A DNA stretch of 64,000 nt, taken from NCBI RefSeq assembly GCF_003568865.1, contig NZ_CP031115.1:310001-374000 (forward strand). The letters run 5' to 3'. Below are positions 38,090 to 46,839 of this stretch, piece by piece. The stretch's first letter is position 1; each line of letters starts with the position of its first letter. A program made the translations under genes and the position numbers. This stretch comes from Rubrobacter indicoceani (GTDB lineage Bacteria; Actinomycetota; Rubrobacteria; Rubrobacterales; Rubrobacteraceae). The notes below the pieces were generated by a model. It saw nothing but the letters and a program-made list of their open reading frames with translations, made no database searches and had not been told where the DNA came from.

Positions 38090-39004
38090 TTGGAGCAGGT
38101 GCGGTCGCGGGTATGGCGGGGTGTGGACGGGGCTCGGGCCGGGCTTGGTTCGGTGCCGCCGACGGGGCTGGTGCTCATGGGGATCGTCTGCTTCCAGCTC
38201 GGGGCGGCGCTTGCGAAGGGTTTGTTCGCGGACGTGGGGCCGGGTGGGATGGTCCTGCTGCGGGTCGGGTTTGCCGCGATCATAATGGCCGCTGTCTGGC
38301 GTCCGGTCGTGCGGGGCTACACCGCAAAGCAGTACGGTCTTGCCATCGGTTTCGGCCTCACGCTCGCGGCGATGAACCTTGCTTTCTACTCGGCGCTCGA
38401 CCGGATACCGCTCGGGGTTGCGGTGACGCTGGAGTTCACCGGGCCGCTCATGGTCGCCGTTATCGGGAGCCGGAGGTGGCTCGATGCTGTGTGGGTCGTC
38501 TTCGCTGCGGGCGGGATACTGCTGCTCGCCCCGATAGGCGCTTTAGGCGGCCTCGACCTCGACCCGGTGGGCGTCGGGCTCGCGTTGCTCGCCGGGGTTT
38601 TCTGGGCGACCTACATAATCCTCAGCGCGCGGACGGGGGCGGTTTTTCCCGGCATCACCGGGCTTGCGATAGGGTTCATGGCCGGGGCCGTCATGCTGGT
38701 GCCGTTCGGTGTGGCTCAGGGCGGGATGGGGCTGCTCGACCCGAAGATACTCCTGCTCGGGGCGGCGGTCGCGCTTCTTTCGAGCGTCATCCCGTACTCG
38801 CTCGAGATGGAGGCCCTGAGGAAGATCCCGACAAAAGTCTTCGGAATCCTCATGAGCCTGGAGCCTGCAATGGCCGCGCTGGTAGGTTTCGTCGTGCTGC
38901 GGGAGACGCTCCCGGCCCGCGCCATACTGGCTATCTTCTTTGTAACGTTCGCGGCCTTCGGAGCGTCGCGGTTCAACGGTAAAGAGAGCGACAAAGGAGG
39001 TTGA
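38090..39004 (+). CDS. EamA-family (DMT superfamily) permease, RhtA-like
   Basis: 304 residues with ten predicted helices in two EamA halves (LVLMGIVCFQLGAALAKGLFADVGPGGMVLLRVGFA; VGVGLALLAGVFWATYIILSARTG). The first half has AMNLAFYSALDRIPLGVAVTLEFTGPL and the C-terminal half SLEPAMAALVGFVVLRETLP, both typical of RhtA/YdcZ-type exporters of amino acids such as threonine and homoserine. The substrate is inferred only. The start is TTG; GTG 38099 is an alternative. The stop is 1 bp before the next GTG, so it forms an operon with the aminotransferase gene. Confidence 0.87.
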   Translation: MEQVRSRVWRGVDGARAGLGSVPPTGLVLMGIVCFQLGAALAKGLFADVGPGGMVLLRVGFAAIIMAAVWRPVVRGYTAKQYGLAIGFGLTLAAMNLAFYSALDRIPLGVAVTLEFTGPLMVAVIGSRRWLDAVWVVFAAGGILLLAPIGALGGLDLDPVGVGLALLAGVFWATYIILSARTGAVFPGITGLAIGFMAGAVMLVPFGVAQGGMGLLDPKILLLGAAVALLSSVIPYSLEMEALRKIPTKVFGILMSLEPAMAALVGFVVLRETLPARAILAIFFVTFAAFGASRFNGKESDKGG

Positions 39005-39005
39005 C

Positions 39006-40187
39006 GTGAGTCTGGATGTGTCGCGTGCCAGAGAAGAGACCCCCGGTTGCAATGAAGTTCTGCACTTCAACAACGCCGGGGCCTCGCTCATGCCCGAACC
39101 CGTTCTTGAATCCGTCGTCTCGTACCTCGAACTGGAGGCGCGGATCGGCGGTTACGAAGCCGCCGGGCGGATGCAGGACAGGCTGGAGAACACCTATGAT
39201 GCGGCGGCGAGGCTGGTGGGATGCGACCGGGATGAAATCGCCGTCGTCGAGAACGCTACCCGGGCGTGGGATATGGCGTTTTATTCGATACCGTTTCAGC
39301 CCGAAGACCGAATCCTGACCGCAGAGGCGGAGTACTCGAGCAACTACATAGCGTATCTACAGGTTGCCCGGAAGACCGGTGCAAGCGTCGAAGTAGTACC
39401 GAGCGACAGGTCCGGCCAGTTGTCCGTAGATGCCCTCAGAGAAATGATAGACGAGCGTGTGCGGCTGATCTCCGTTACCCACGTGCCAACCAACGGCGGG
39501 CTCGTCAACCCGGCGAAGGAGATCGGAGCCGTCGCCCGTGAGGCAGGATGTCTCTTTCTTCTGGATGCCTGTCAGTCCGCCGGGCAGATCCCGCTGAATG
39601 TCTCCGAGGTCGGCTGCGACATGCTCTCCGTTACCGGAAGAAAGTTCCTGCGCGGGCCGAGGGGTACGGGGTTTCTCTACGTCAGGCGTGGGCTTCTCGA
39701 TTCACTTGAGCCGCCGTTTCTGGACCTCCACGCCGCAACCTGGACCTCTGAGGATACCTACGAGGTACGGGCGGACGCCCGCAGGTTCGAGAACTGGGAG
39801 ACCAACTTCGCCGGGAAGGTCGGACTCGGAGTCGCCATCGACTACGCCTTTAAGTGGGGCCTTGAGAATATAGAGAGCCGGGTCAAAGCCCTTGCCGGGA
39901 CCTTGCGCGAGCGGGTGTGCGAGATACCGGGCATAACCGTGCGCGATCTCGGACGGGAACAGTGCGGCATCGTAACCCTGACCTCCGACCGAAAAACACC
40001 TCTGAAGCTCTTTGAAAAGCTCTCCGAGCGGGGGATCAACACCTCCGTAACGCCGTCGAATTCGACGCTCATAGACATGGAGAGACGCCAGCTTGACGGT
40101 CTACTGCGCGCATCGGTTCACTACTTCAACACCGAAGAAGAGATAGACCGCTTCTGTAGAGAGTTGAGCCGCATAACAACAGGTTAG
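39006..40187 (+). CDS. Class V PLP-dependent aminotransferase-fold enzyme
   Basis: 393 residues. The PLP lysine is Lys213 in SVTGRKFLRGPRGTGFLYV. FNNAGASLMPEPV near the N-terminus and LLDACQSAGQIPLNVSEVGCDML are class V features. It is nearer to the isopenicillin-epimerase/EgtE/Csd-like branch than to IscS, because no active-site cysteine loop is evident. The reaction may be a C-S lyase, desulfurase or epimerase and is not resolved. AAAGGAGG lies 5 nt before GTG. It follows the permease gene at 1 bp, so the permease may export its substrate or product. It converges with the polymerase gene 11 bp away. Confidence 0.85.
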   Translation: MSLDVSRAREETPGCNEVLHFNNAGASLMPEPVLESVVSYLELEARIGGYEAAGRMQDRLENTYDAAARLVGCDRDEIAVVENATRAWDMAFYSIPFQPEDRILTAEAEYSSNYIAYLQVARKTGASVEVVPSDRSGQLSVDALREMIDERVRLISVTHVPTNGGLVNPAKEIGAVAREAGCLFLLDACQSAGQIPLNVSEVGCDMLSVTGRKFLRGPRGTGFLYVRRGLLDSLEPPFLDLHAATWTSEDTYEVRADARRFENWETNFAGKVGLGVAIDYAFKWGLENIESRVKALAGTLRERVCEIPGITVRDLGREQCGIVTLTSDRKTPLKLFEKLSERGINTSVTPSNSTLIDMERRQLDGLLRASVHYFNTEEEIDRFCRELSRITTG

Positions 40188-40198
40188 ATGCTCTGGCT

Positions 40199-41953
40199 TT
40201 ATTTCCGCCATTCCTTTGAGGTCATTACCTCGACCTCGACGGGGACATTCTTGAGGAGTTTCTCTCCGGCGAAAGTCATGGCCTGTTTTACTTTCTCGCT
40301 GACCTCCGGGGCGATTTTCTCCGGGCATTCGATGACGAACTCGTCGTGGATGGAGTTTATAAGCCTGGCTTCGGTATCGCGGAGGGCTTTGTTTATGTAG
40401 ATCAGGGCGAGCTTCGCGATATCCGCGCTTGCGCCCTGTATGGGGTAGTTCATGGCTTCGCGTCGCAGAGCGCCTTTTTCCTGCCGTCCAAGCTCGTCGG
40501 CGGGTTTGAACTTTCTGACGCGCCCGGCGAGCGTGCGGAGGGTGCGCTCTTTTGTCGCCCGGTCGGCGGTTTCGTGCAGGAGCTGCTGCACCTTCGGGTA
40601 GTTTGCGAAGTACTCGGCGATAAGCTTGCGACCGCGTACCTCGTCTGTGCCGAGCTGCGCGGAGAGGCTCTTTGCGCCGCGTCCGTACATCAGGCCGAAG
40701 TTGATGCGCTTGGCGTCCGAGCGCTGTTCCTTTGTGACCGACTCCATCGGGACGCTGTACATCGTGGAGGCCGTCAGGCGGTGCAGGTCCTCGCCCTCGT
40801 TGAAGGCCCGCACGAACTCCGGGTCTTCGGAGACCTCGGCGAGGATGCGGAGCTCTATCTGTGAGTAGTCGGCGATCACGAGCGTGTTGCCCTCCTCGGC
40901 GACAAAGCAGCTGCGGAACTCGTCTTCGTTGGGGATCTGCTGCACGTTCGGGTTCGTGCACGCGAGCCGGCCCGTCGGCACCCGGCACTGCAGAAAGCTT
41001 GCGTGGATGCGCCCCGTCTTCTCGTCTATGTACTTCGGGTACGTCTCCAGGTAAGTCCCGAGCTTTTTCTGCAGTTCGCGGTAGTGAAGAAGGGCTTTTG
41101 CGGCGGGATGTTCGACCTTGAGGAGCGTCCACACCTTCGTATCCGCGAGTTCGATGCCGAGGAGTTTGAAGGCGTCCGTGATCTGCTTCGGGCTGTTCAG
41201 GTTCAGGCTCGGCCCGATTCCTTCCAGAGGCAACATGCCCTCCGGCTCGGGGAAGTACGACTCCAGCTTCCCGGCGGCCAGGTCGCGCCGTTCCCGGACA
41301 GCGATCTCGAGTTCCTTCCACTTCGCCACATCGAGCTTGATGCCCGCAAGCTCCATCTCCGCAAGCGCCCCGACCGCCCCGAACTCGATGCGCCCGACAA
41401 GCTTCAGCTTCTCCAGCTCCAGCTCGGATTTCAGCCTCTCCTGAAGCGGCAGCAGTACCCGCGCGTCTTTCGCCGCGTATTGAAGCTGACGTTCCGAAAG
41501 TCTGCCCGACCAGTCCGTTACCTGCTCTGTTTTATCCACCGCCTCGTCCAGGTACCGCCCCGCGACCGCATCGAGCGAGTAGCTCCGGCCCTCGTGGTCT
41601 CCACCGGAGAGAAGCTGCGCCGCCAGCATCGTGTCGAAGACGGGCGAGAGCCGGATGCCGTAGTGCCAGAAAAGAAACGCATAGTCGAACTTCGCGTTGT
41701 GGAGCACCTTCACCGGGCCGTCTTCGAGTATCCCCCGAAGCGGCCCGATATCTTCTACAGACAACAGGTCCACGATAAAAGTCTCGTTCGGCGTCGCAAG
41801 CTGCAAAAGGCGCACCTCCGAGCTGCGGGGGGAGAGGCCCGTCGTCTCGATGTCGGCCCCGACGACTTCGGCGGCTTCGAGGACCGCTGCGACCTTCGGG
41901 AGTTTCTCCGCGTCGGTGATGAGGGTGTAGTCGGTCCGGCTTTTCTGTTCCAT
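40199..41953 (-). CDS. DNA polymerase I-like protein with 3'-5' exonuclease, no 5' nuclease
   Basis: 584-residue family A polymerase. Exonuclease domain with all motifs: Exo I GADIETTGLSP, Exo II VLHNAKFDYAFLF, Exo III QYAAKDARVLLP, so proofreading should be active. Polymerase domain: motif A VIADYSQIELRILAE, motif B (O-helix) RSDAKRINFGLMYG with Phe at the sugar-selectivity position, motif C SIHDEFVIECP. The 5' flap-nuclease domain of classical PolA (~300 residues) is absent, not truncated by frameshift, so this is the short bifunctional form. Expected roles are repair or gap filling; a full-length polA is probably elsewhere. Confidence 0.92.
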   Translation of the reverse strand: MEQKSRTDYTLITDAEKLPKVAAVLEAAEVVGADIETTGLSPRSSEVRLLQLATPNETFIVDLLSVEDIGPLRGILEDGPVKVLHNAKFDYAFLFWHYGIRLSPVFDTMLAAQLLSGGDHEGRSYSLDAVAGRYLDEAVDKTEQVTDWSGRLSERQLQYAAKDARVLLPLQERLKSELELEKLKLVGRIEFGAVGALAEMELAGIKLDVAKWKELEIAVRERRDLAAGKLESYFPEPEGMLPLEGIGPSLNLNSPKQITDAFKLLGIELADTKVWTLLKVEHPAAKALLHYRELQKKLGTYLETYPKYIDEKTGRIHASFLQCRVPTGRLACTNPNVQQIPNEDEFRSCFVAEEGNTLVIADYSQIELRILAEVSEDPEFVRAFNEGEDLHRLTASTMYSVPMESVTKEQRSDAKRINFGLMYGRGAKSLSAQLGTDEVRGRKLIAEYFANYPKVQQLLHETADRATKERTLRTLAGRVRKFKPADELGRQEKGALRREAMNYPIQGASADIAKLALIYINKALRDTEARLINSIHDEFVIECPEKIAPEVSEKVKQAMTFAGEKLLKNVPVEVEVMTSKEWRK

Positions 41954-42024
41954 AGAAAGATTCTAACAGCGCGGCGAAAGGAGTCTGGTGAGCGGGGACG
42001 CACATCATTTTCGCTCCGGTCGGG

Positions 42025-42030
42025 TAGACT
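42025..42030 (+). promoter_or_regulatory. TAGACT -10 box of the site-2 protease gene
   Basis: TAGACT ends 9 nt before ATG 42040; there is no ribosome site, consistent with a very short or absent leader. The same hexamer precedes two later genes. Confidence 0.45.
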
Positions 42031-42039
42031 TCAAAGCGT

Positions 42040-43167
42040 ATGGGAAGCGCATTCAAAGTAGGCCGGGCATTCGGCATCGACGTAAAGGTCCACTGGACGT
42101 TCTTTCTGCTCGTTCTTTTCTTCGGTTTCTTCTCCTACACGCAGAGCCAGAGCATCACCGCCGCGCTCATCACGGGGCTTTTGATCCTCGCTCTTTTCTT
42201 CTGCGTGCTGCTCCACGAGTACGGACACTCCATAACCGCCCAGAAGCTCGGCATCGAGATACAGGACATAACCCTGCTGCCCATCGGCGGCGTCGCCCGC
42301 ATGAAGTCCATGCCCGAAAAACCCTGGGACGAGGTCAAGATAGCCCTCGCCGGACCCGCCGTGAACGTCGTGCTCGCCCCGATCTTCTTCGGGCTCGCGC
42401 TGCTCTTCGGCGGTTTCTCCGGCGGCATCCCGAACCTCTTTACCGGGGTAACGGGCATCGGCGGGTTCTTCGGGTATCTTGCGATCATCAACGTAGTGCT
42501 GGCGGTCTTCAACATGATCCCGGCCTTCCCGATGGACGGCGGTCGGGTTCTCAGGGGGCTTCTGGCCACCCGTCTCGGCCCAGTCCGAGCCACCGACCTC
42601 TCCTCCACCATCGGCCAGATCGCCGCCGTCGGGTTTTTTCTGTTCGGTCTTTTTACAAACCCCCTGCTTGCGCTCGTGGCGGTCTTTATCTTTTTCGGGG
42701 CCTCGGGCGAGGCGCAGATGGTCCGGCAGCGCGAGATGCTTCGCGGCCTCAGCGTGCGCGACGTGATGGGAACGAAACGCAGAACCGAAACGGTAACGCC
42801 CTGGCACAACTTCGGACAGGTCTTTGATGCGGTGCTGCACGGCTACCAGGACGACTTCCCGGTGGTGGACGATGACGGGCGGCTCGTCGGTATGATCACC
42901 CGCACAGAAATCTCCGCCGCCGCTCACTCCCCGGACCGCTTCTCGACCGTCCGCGACCTGATGAAAACCGATGTACCGACCATCTCCCCGAACGCCGATC
43001 TTTTCGCCGACGCGCAGAAGATTCTCCAGGAGAACAACCTCCGGGCCATCCCCGTCGTCGAGAACGGCGAACTCGCCGGGATGCTCACGATAGACGACAT
43101 CGGGCAGGCCAGCCTGATCCGGGACATCCGGCGTGTCGGAAACGAACCGCAGGCCCGACGCCCCTAG
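42040..43167 (+). CDS. M50 site-2-protease-family membrane metalloprotease with two CBS domains
   Basis: 375 residues. Six predicted helices, with the zinc motif HEYGH (59-63) in the second and NMIPAFPMDGGR (Asp166) supplying the third ligand, so the protease is intact. Residues ~245-365 hold two CBS domains (VRDVMGTKRRTETVTPW..., VRDLMKTDVPTISPNADLF...), which in such proteins sense adenine nucleotides. It probably cleaves a transmembrane regulator; the target is unknown. Divergent from the polymerase gene. A TAGACT -10 box lies 9 nt before the ATG. Confidence 0.92.
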   Translation: MGSAFKVGRAFGIDVKVHWTFFLLVLFFGFFSYTQSQSITAALITGLLILALFFCVLLHEYGHSITAQKLGIEIQDITLLPIGGVARMKSMPEKPWDEVKIALAGPAVNVVLAPIFFGLALLFGGFSGGIPNLFTGVTGIGGFFGYLAIINVVLAVFNMIPAFPMDGGRVLRGLLATRLGPVRATDLSSTIGQIAAVGFFLFGLFTNPLLALVAVFIFFGASGEAQMVRQREMLRGLSVRDVMGTKRRTETVTPWHNFGQVFDAVLHGYQDDFPVVDDDGRLVGMITRTEISAAAHSPDRFSTVRDLMKTDVPTISPNADLFADAQKILQENNLRAIPVVENGELAGMLTIDDIGQASLIRDIRRVGNEPQARRP

Positions 43168-43194
43168 CGACAGACAAAACCCGCCCGTCTCGGT

Positions 43195-43200
43195 TAGACT
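43195..43200 (+). promoter_or_regulatory. TAGACT -10 box of the HD-domain gene
   Basis: TAGACT ends 10 nt before ATG 43211, again without a Shine-Dalgarno. Supports the ATG over upstream in-frame codons. Confidence 0.4.
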
Positions 43201-43210
43201 TGCGCCCCGT

Positions 43211-43816
43211 ATGGATCAGAGCACAGCGCACAGCGTAGAGGAGATAATCGCCCGAGTCGGGACGCACCCGGTATGGGGCTACTCCCACTGCCTGAGGGTC
43301 TACGAACTCGCAAAAGACCTTGCCCGCGACGAGGGCCTCGAATACAACGGAGAAGTCCTCTACCTCGCGGCCCTGCTCCACGACATCGGACTCTACAGGG
43401 CATACAACCTGCGCGAGGCCGCCGACCACGCCGAACGCTCCGCCTCCGTTGCCGGGCGCATCCTGCGCGACGCCGACCACCCCGCGCCCGCGACCCGCCT
43501 CGTCGTCGAGGCCATAAGGGCGCACCAGCCCGGCTCCCGCCCCGCCCCCTCAGCGGAATCCACCCTGCTCAACGACGCCATCTGCCTCGACTACCTCGGC
43601 TCCATCGGGATGGGCCGCATCCTTGCGATGGTCGGCAGCGAGGAAGACGTGCCGGACCTCAGAACCGCCGTATCCCACGCCGAGGGGCTCCGCCGCAGCC
43701 TGCCGGGGACGCTCAACCTCGAAGCCAGCCGCTACCTCGCCGAAGAACGCGTCCTTGAAACGGACAGCTTCATCGAGACCCTCCGCCACTCCACAAACAA
43801 CCTCAAGCTGCTCTAG
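43211..43816 (+). CDS. HD-domain metal-dependent phosphohydrolase
   Basis: 201 residues. HD motif: His in GYSHCLRVYELAKDLA, His-Asp in LYLAALLHDIGLYRAYNL, His in EAADHAERSASVAGRIL and a later Asp in LLNDAICLDYLG. Members act on nucleotides or small phosphoesters; it resembles the YedJ/PF01966 group of single-domain HD proteins. The ATG is preferred because a TAGACT -10 lies just upstream. Downstream genes are on the other strand. Confidence 0.85.
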   Translation: MDQSTAHSVEEIIARVGTHPVWGYSHCLRVYELAKDLARDEGLEYNGEVLYLAALLHDIGLYRAYNLREAADHAERSASVAGRILRDADHPAPATRLVVEAIRAHQPGSRPAPSAESTLLNDAICLDYLGSIGMGRILAMVGSEEDVPDLRTAVSHAEGLRRSLPGTLNLEASRYLAEERVLETDSFIETLRHSTNNLKLL

Positions 43817-43867
43817 CAGCCCTCCGCGCCTCGAAGTAGACCGGCGAGGGTTCAGAGAAAAGTAAGG

Positions 43868-44098
43868 CTAGCCCGCAAGCTGCAGGATGGCGTAAAGCCC
43901 GGCTGCGATGCAGATCAGACCAAAAACCAGCATCCTGACCCCGGCGAGAACGTGGATGCCGCGCTCCGGTATCGGCCCCAGCCCGCCGCCGTCCTCCGGC
44001 TCGTTCCGGCCGCCGCGAAACATCGCGTACAGACCGAAACCCACCCCGCCGAGCCCCGAGAGGACAAGGATCACCCCGACGACCGTTATTCCGCTCAT
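43868..44098 (-). CDS. Small two-helix membrane protein
   Basis: 76 residues. Two hydrophobic helices (ITVVGVILVLSGLGGVGFGLYAMF and LAGVRMLVFGLICIAAGLYAILQL) are joined by a Gly/Pro/acidic loop. Its ATG overlaps the stop of the TPR gene by 4 nt, so it is translated with that protein and is likely real despite its size. Function unknown; a membrane partner for the TPR protein is possible. Confidence 0.7.
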   Translation of the reverse strand: MSGITVVGVILVLSGLGGVGFGLYAMFRGGRNEPEDGGGLGPIPERGIHVLAGVRMLVFGLICIAAGLYAILQLAG

Positions 44099-45432
44099 GA
44101 ACCTTCCCCGTTCATCTTCAGCAGCAGCGTCCGAAAGCGCGGGTCCTGCCGCAGCGGTATGAACTCTATTGCGGCCTCGAAGTGCTGGATGTCCCGTTCT
44201 CCGGCCTCGACGGCTCGTTCAAGGTAGTTCAGCGAGGCCGCGTACTCGCCCCGGCGCGCCCGGATGCTCGCGAGCGCGGACAGCGCGGGTGAGTACGAAG
44301 AATCCGAAGAGACGGCCCGGACCAGGATCTCCTCCGCCGTTTCGAGGTCGCCCGAGGCGTAGTAGATGCTCGCGTAGGAGTAGAGAGCGCGCGGGTTTGA
44401 GGGGTCGCTTTTCAAGGACTCCATGAAGTGTTCCTCGGCCTCCGCGCTCTCGCCGCGCCGGTCGCAGATTATCCCGAGCTCCAGGTGCGCGTCCGGGTTC
44501 TCCGGGTCGAGGGCGAGCACTTCCTTGAAGGTCTCCTCCGCGCCCTCGTCATCGGAGCTTGCAAGCCGGACCTCCGCAAGGGTCTGCAGGTGCCGGATCT
44601 CGTCGCGCCCGAGGGCGACGGCCTCTTCGGCGAGGGAGAGCGCTTCGGGGAGGTTCCGTTTCTCGGCGAGCAAGTGAGCCGCAAGCTCGTCCCTTATCTC
44701 CGGCGAACCCGGACACGCTGCAAGCCCGCGCCTGAAGGTCGCCTCCGCCTCCTCGTAATGCTCATTTCTGGCCTGACAGATGCCGAGGTTGGCGTGGGCC
44801 TCCCACCAGTCGGATGACTCGCGGATAACCTCCCCGTACGCCGCTACGGCCTCTTTGTAACGACCGAGCATGTCCAGCGAGTTCGCCCGGAAAGTCCTTG
44901 CGCCGCTTACCTGCTCCGGATCGTCCGCAACCGAGAGAGCCTCCTCGAAAAAGACCAGGGCCTGCGCGTAGTCCGCGGCGTCAAAGGAGGTCAGGCCGGC
45001 GTTTATAAGCACGTCCGCATCGTCGGGGTGGTTCTTTGTCCAGCGCTCGAAGGTCGCCTTCGCGAGCGCTGGTTCGCCCATCATCCCGTAGTAGCGTCCG
45101 AGCTCGACGTAGGCTTCGGGGTACTCCGGGTCGGCCTCTACGGCGCGTTCGAGGTGATGAACCGTCTTGAACGGTTCGTCGCGGCGGATCGAGACAAGCG
45201 CGAGGCCCATGCGCGGGGCGGCCCAGCCGGGGTCGAGTTCCAGGGCGTCGAGGTAGCAGGCTTCGGCCTCCTCGAGCCTGCCGAGGTTCAGCAGGGCGCG
45301 ACCGACGGCTTCAAGAACCTCCGGGTCTTCCGGCGCGTTCTGAAGGGCCTGTTCAAAACGAGTAAGAGCTTCTTCCAGAAGCCCCTCTTCGGCGAGCGTC
45401 TCGCCCTGCTTGAGTAATTCTTCGTGTTCCAC
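44095..45432 (-). CDS. Tetratricopeptide-repeat protein
   Basis: 445 residues, very acidic, built almost wholly of TPR units of 34 residues (about eleven to twelve). Examples: EEALTRFEQALQNAPEDPEVLEAVGRALL, EAEACYLDALELDPGWAAPRMGLALV, EAEATFRRGLAACPGSPEIRDELA. No signal peptide or enzymatic domain. A protein-interaction scaffold. The start is GTG. It is followed in the operon by a small membrane protein and is divergent from the thioesterase gene. Confidence 0.85.
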   Translation of the reverse strand: MEHEELLKQGETLAEEGLLEEALTRFEQALQNAPEDPEVLEAVGRALLNLGRLEEAEACYLDALELDPGWAAPRMGLALVSIRRDEPFKTVHHLERAVEADPEYPEAYVELGRYYGMMGEPALAKATFERWTKNHPDDADVLINAGLTSFDAADYAQALVFFEEALSVADDPEQVSGARTFRANSLDMLGRYKEAVAAYGEVIRESSDWWEAHANLGICQARNEHYEEAEATFRRGLAACPGSPEIRDELAAHLLAEKRNLPEALSLAEEAVALGRDEIRHLQTLAEVRLASSDDEGAEETFKEVLALDPENPDAHLELGIICDRRGESAEAEEHFMESLKSDPSNPRALYSYASIYYASGDLETAEEILVRAVSSDSSYSPALSALASIRARRGEYAASLNYLERAVEAGERDIQHFEAAIEFIPLRQDPRFRTLLLKMNGEGS

Positions 45433-45469
45433 CGTCCGTAATTAAATCAGATGACGCCCGGATGACATC

Positions 45470-45499
45470 TTCCACGAAGGACCCGGGATTGGCTATGAT
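45470..45499 (+). promoter_or_regulatory. Promoter of the thioesterase gene
   Basis: TTCCAC, 18 bp, TATGAT. It lies inside the longest open frame and supports translation from TTG 45534, 9 nt after an AAGGAG site, rather than from upstream ATGs. Confidence 0.45.
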
Positions 45500-45533
45500 C
45501 CCGGAAGCCCAACTTCTCAAGGAGACGCACCGC

Positions 45534-45998
45534 TTGAAGAACCCGCCCGTAGTAAAGAAGCTGGAGATCCGCTACCGGGACCTCGATACGCTCGGCCACG
45601 TCAACAACGCCGTCTACCTCGAATACTTCGAGGAGATCCGCTTCGCCTACTGGTGGAAGGTTGCGGCCGAGATCGGGGTTACGGAGTTCGTCGGGGGGGA
45701 TATCCCCGGCGCGCAGTTTGTTCTCGCCGAGACAAGCGTCCGCTACAAAGCCCCCATCGAGCTGACCGACACCATCTTCGGGGCCGGAAGGGTAACGCGC
45801 ATCGGCAACCGCTCGTACGCGATGGAGTATGAGATCCGTGCCGGGGAATCCTATAAAGCCGGAGCCGCCGTCGCGACCGGAGATGTCAGCCTCGTCTTCT
45901 ACGACCCGCAGACCGGGAAGGTCCAGCCGCGCCCCGACTGGTTTCTCGCCACCGTAGCGAAAATAGAGGGTCGCCCGGAGGATGCGTTCTTAACGTGA
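45534..45998 (+). CDS. Hotdog-fold acyl-CoA thioesterase (4HBT/YbgC-like)
   Basis: 154 residues from the chosen TTG, the normal size for a single-hotdog thioesterase. The active-site signature RYRDLDTLGHVNNAVYLEYF is intact, with Asp as the probable catalytic residue, followed by the central strand pattern LAETSVRYKAPIELTDTI and RSYAMEYEIRAG. It hydrolyses acyl-CoAs; the chain is not predictable. A longer frame starting at ATG 45462 would pass through the probable promoter. It lies 13 bp before the methyltransferase gene. Confidence 0.85.
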   Translation: MKNPPVVKKLEIRYRDLDTLGHVNNAVYLEYFEEIRFAYWWKVAAEIGVTEFVGGDIPGAQFVLAETSVRYKAPIELTDTIFGAGRVTRIGNRSYAMEYEIRAGESYKAGAAVATGDVSLVFYDPQTGKVQPRPDWFLATVAKIEGRPEDAFLT

Positions 45999-46011
45999 GA
46001 AGCCCGGCTTC

Positions 46012-46839
46012 GTGAACCCCTCCGACCTTGAATCCTTCGGTGAACCGGGCTGCCTCGTTTACCTGGCCGACTGCCTCGACCTCATGCGCTCCATGCCGGA
46101 TTCGTGCGTGGACTGCGTTTTCACCGACCCGCCGTACAGACTTTCGGGCGGGGGCAGGACGATCAGAAACGGCGAGCTTGTAAGCGTGGACAAGGGCGAC
46201 TGGGACCGGACGCTCGGCTCTTTCAGGGCGGATCACGCCTTCAATGCGGCGTGGCTTCTGGAGGCGCGGCGCATCCTGAAACCGGGCGGCGCGCTCTGGG
46301 CGAGCGGCACGCACCACATCGTCTTCAGCCTCGGGTTCGCGCTTCAGACGCTCGGTTTTCGCGTCCTCTCGACCGTTGTCTGGGAGAAGACCGACCCGCC
46401 GCCGAACCACTTCGGAACAAGCTTCCGGCACTCGCACGAACTGCTGGTCTGGGCGGCGAAGCCGGGGGCTCGGCACACCTTCGAGTCCGACGCGGTAAGC
46501 GGCGCGGTGAACGCCGGGGTGCCGCCGCCCGCGCAGGTCGGGACGGTGTGGCGCATCCCGCACGTCCCGATGGAGGAGAAGCGGCACGGCAGACACCCGA
46601 CCCAGAAACCCCTGCGGCTCGTACGGCGGGCGCTGCTCGCGACGACCCGCCGCGACGGTCTGGTCTTTGACCCCTTCAGCGGCTCCGGCACGACCGCCGT
46701 TGCCGCACGAGAGCTCGGGCGTTCGTTTGTCGGGACGGAGACGGAGCGCGAGTACGCGGAGCTTGCCGGAAGCCGAATCCGCGCGACGGAGCCGGGAGGC
46801 GTCCTGCACCGCCTCGTACGGAAAGAAAAGGACCGGTGA
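46012..46839 (+). CDS. Solitary DNA methyltransferase, beta-class (N6-adenine/N4-cytosine type)
   Basis: 275 residues. Motif IV is TDPPYRLSGG (DPPY at 39-42) near the N-terminus and motif I FDPFSGSGTTAVAARELGR lies near residue 222, the circularly permuted order of beta-class enzymes. DPPY most often marks N6-adenine methylation. HPTQKPLRLVRRALLATTRRDG (motif X region) and FVGTETEREYAELAGSRI complete the fold. There is no restriction endonuclease or specificity subunit beside it, so it looks orphan. The GTG start lies 13 bp after the thioesterase stop; its own stop overlaps the next GTG (GTGA). Confidence 0.87.
   Translation: MNPSDLESFGEPGCLVYLADCLDLMRSMPDSCVDCVFTDPPYRLSGGGRTIRNGELVSVDKGDWDRTLGSFRADHAFNAAWLLEARRILKPGGALWASGTHHIVFSLGFALQTLGFRVLSTVVWEKTDPPPNHFGTSFRHSHELLVWAAKPGARHTFESDAVSGAVNAGVPPPAQVGTVWRIPHVPMEEKRHGRHPTQKPLRLVRRALLATTRRDGLVFDPFSGSGTTAVAARELGRSFVGTETEREYAELAGSRIRATEPGGVLHRLVRKEKDR

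Noticed and set aside
45462-45533. Upstream ATG starts for the thioesterase
   Set aside because: A TATGAT -10 lies in this stretch, and TTG 45534 has AAGGAG and gives the normal family length.
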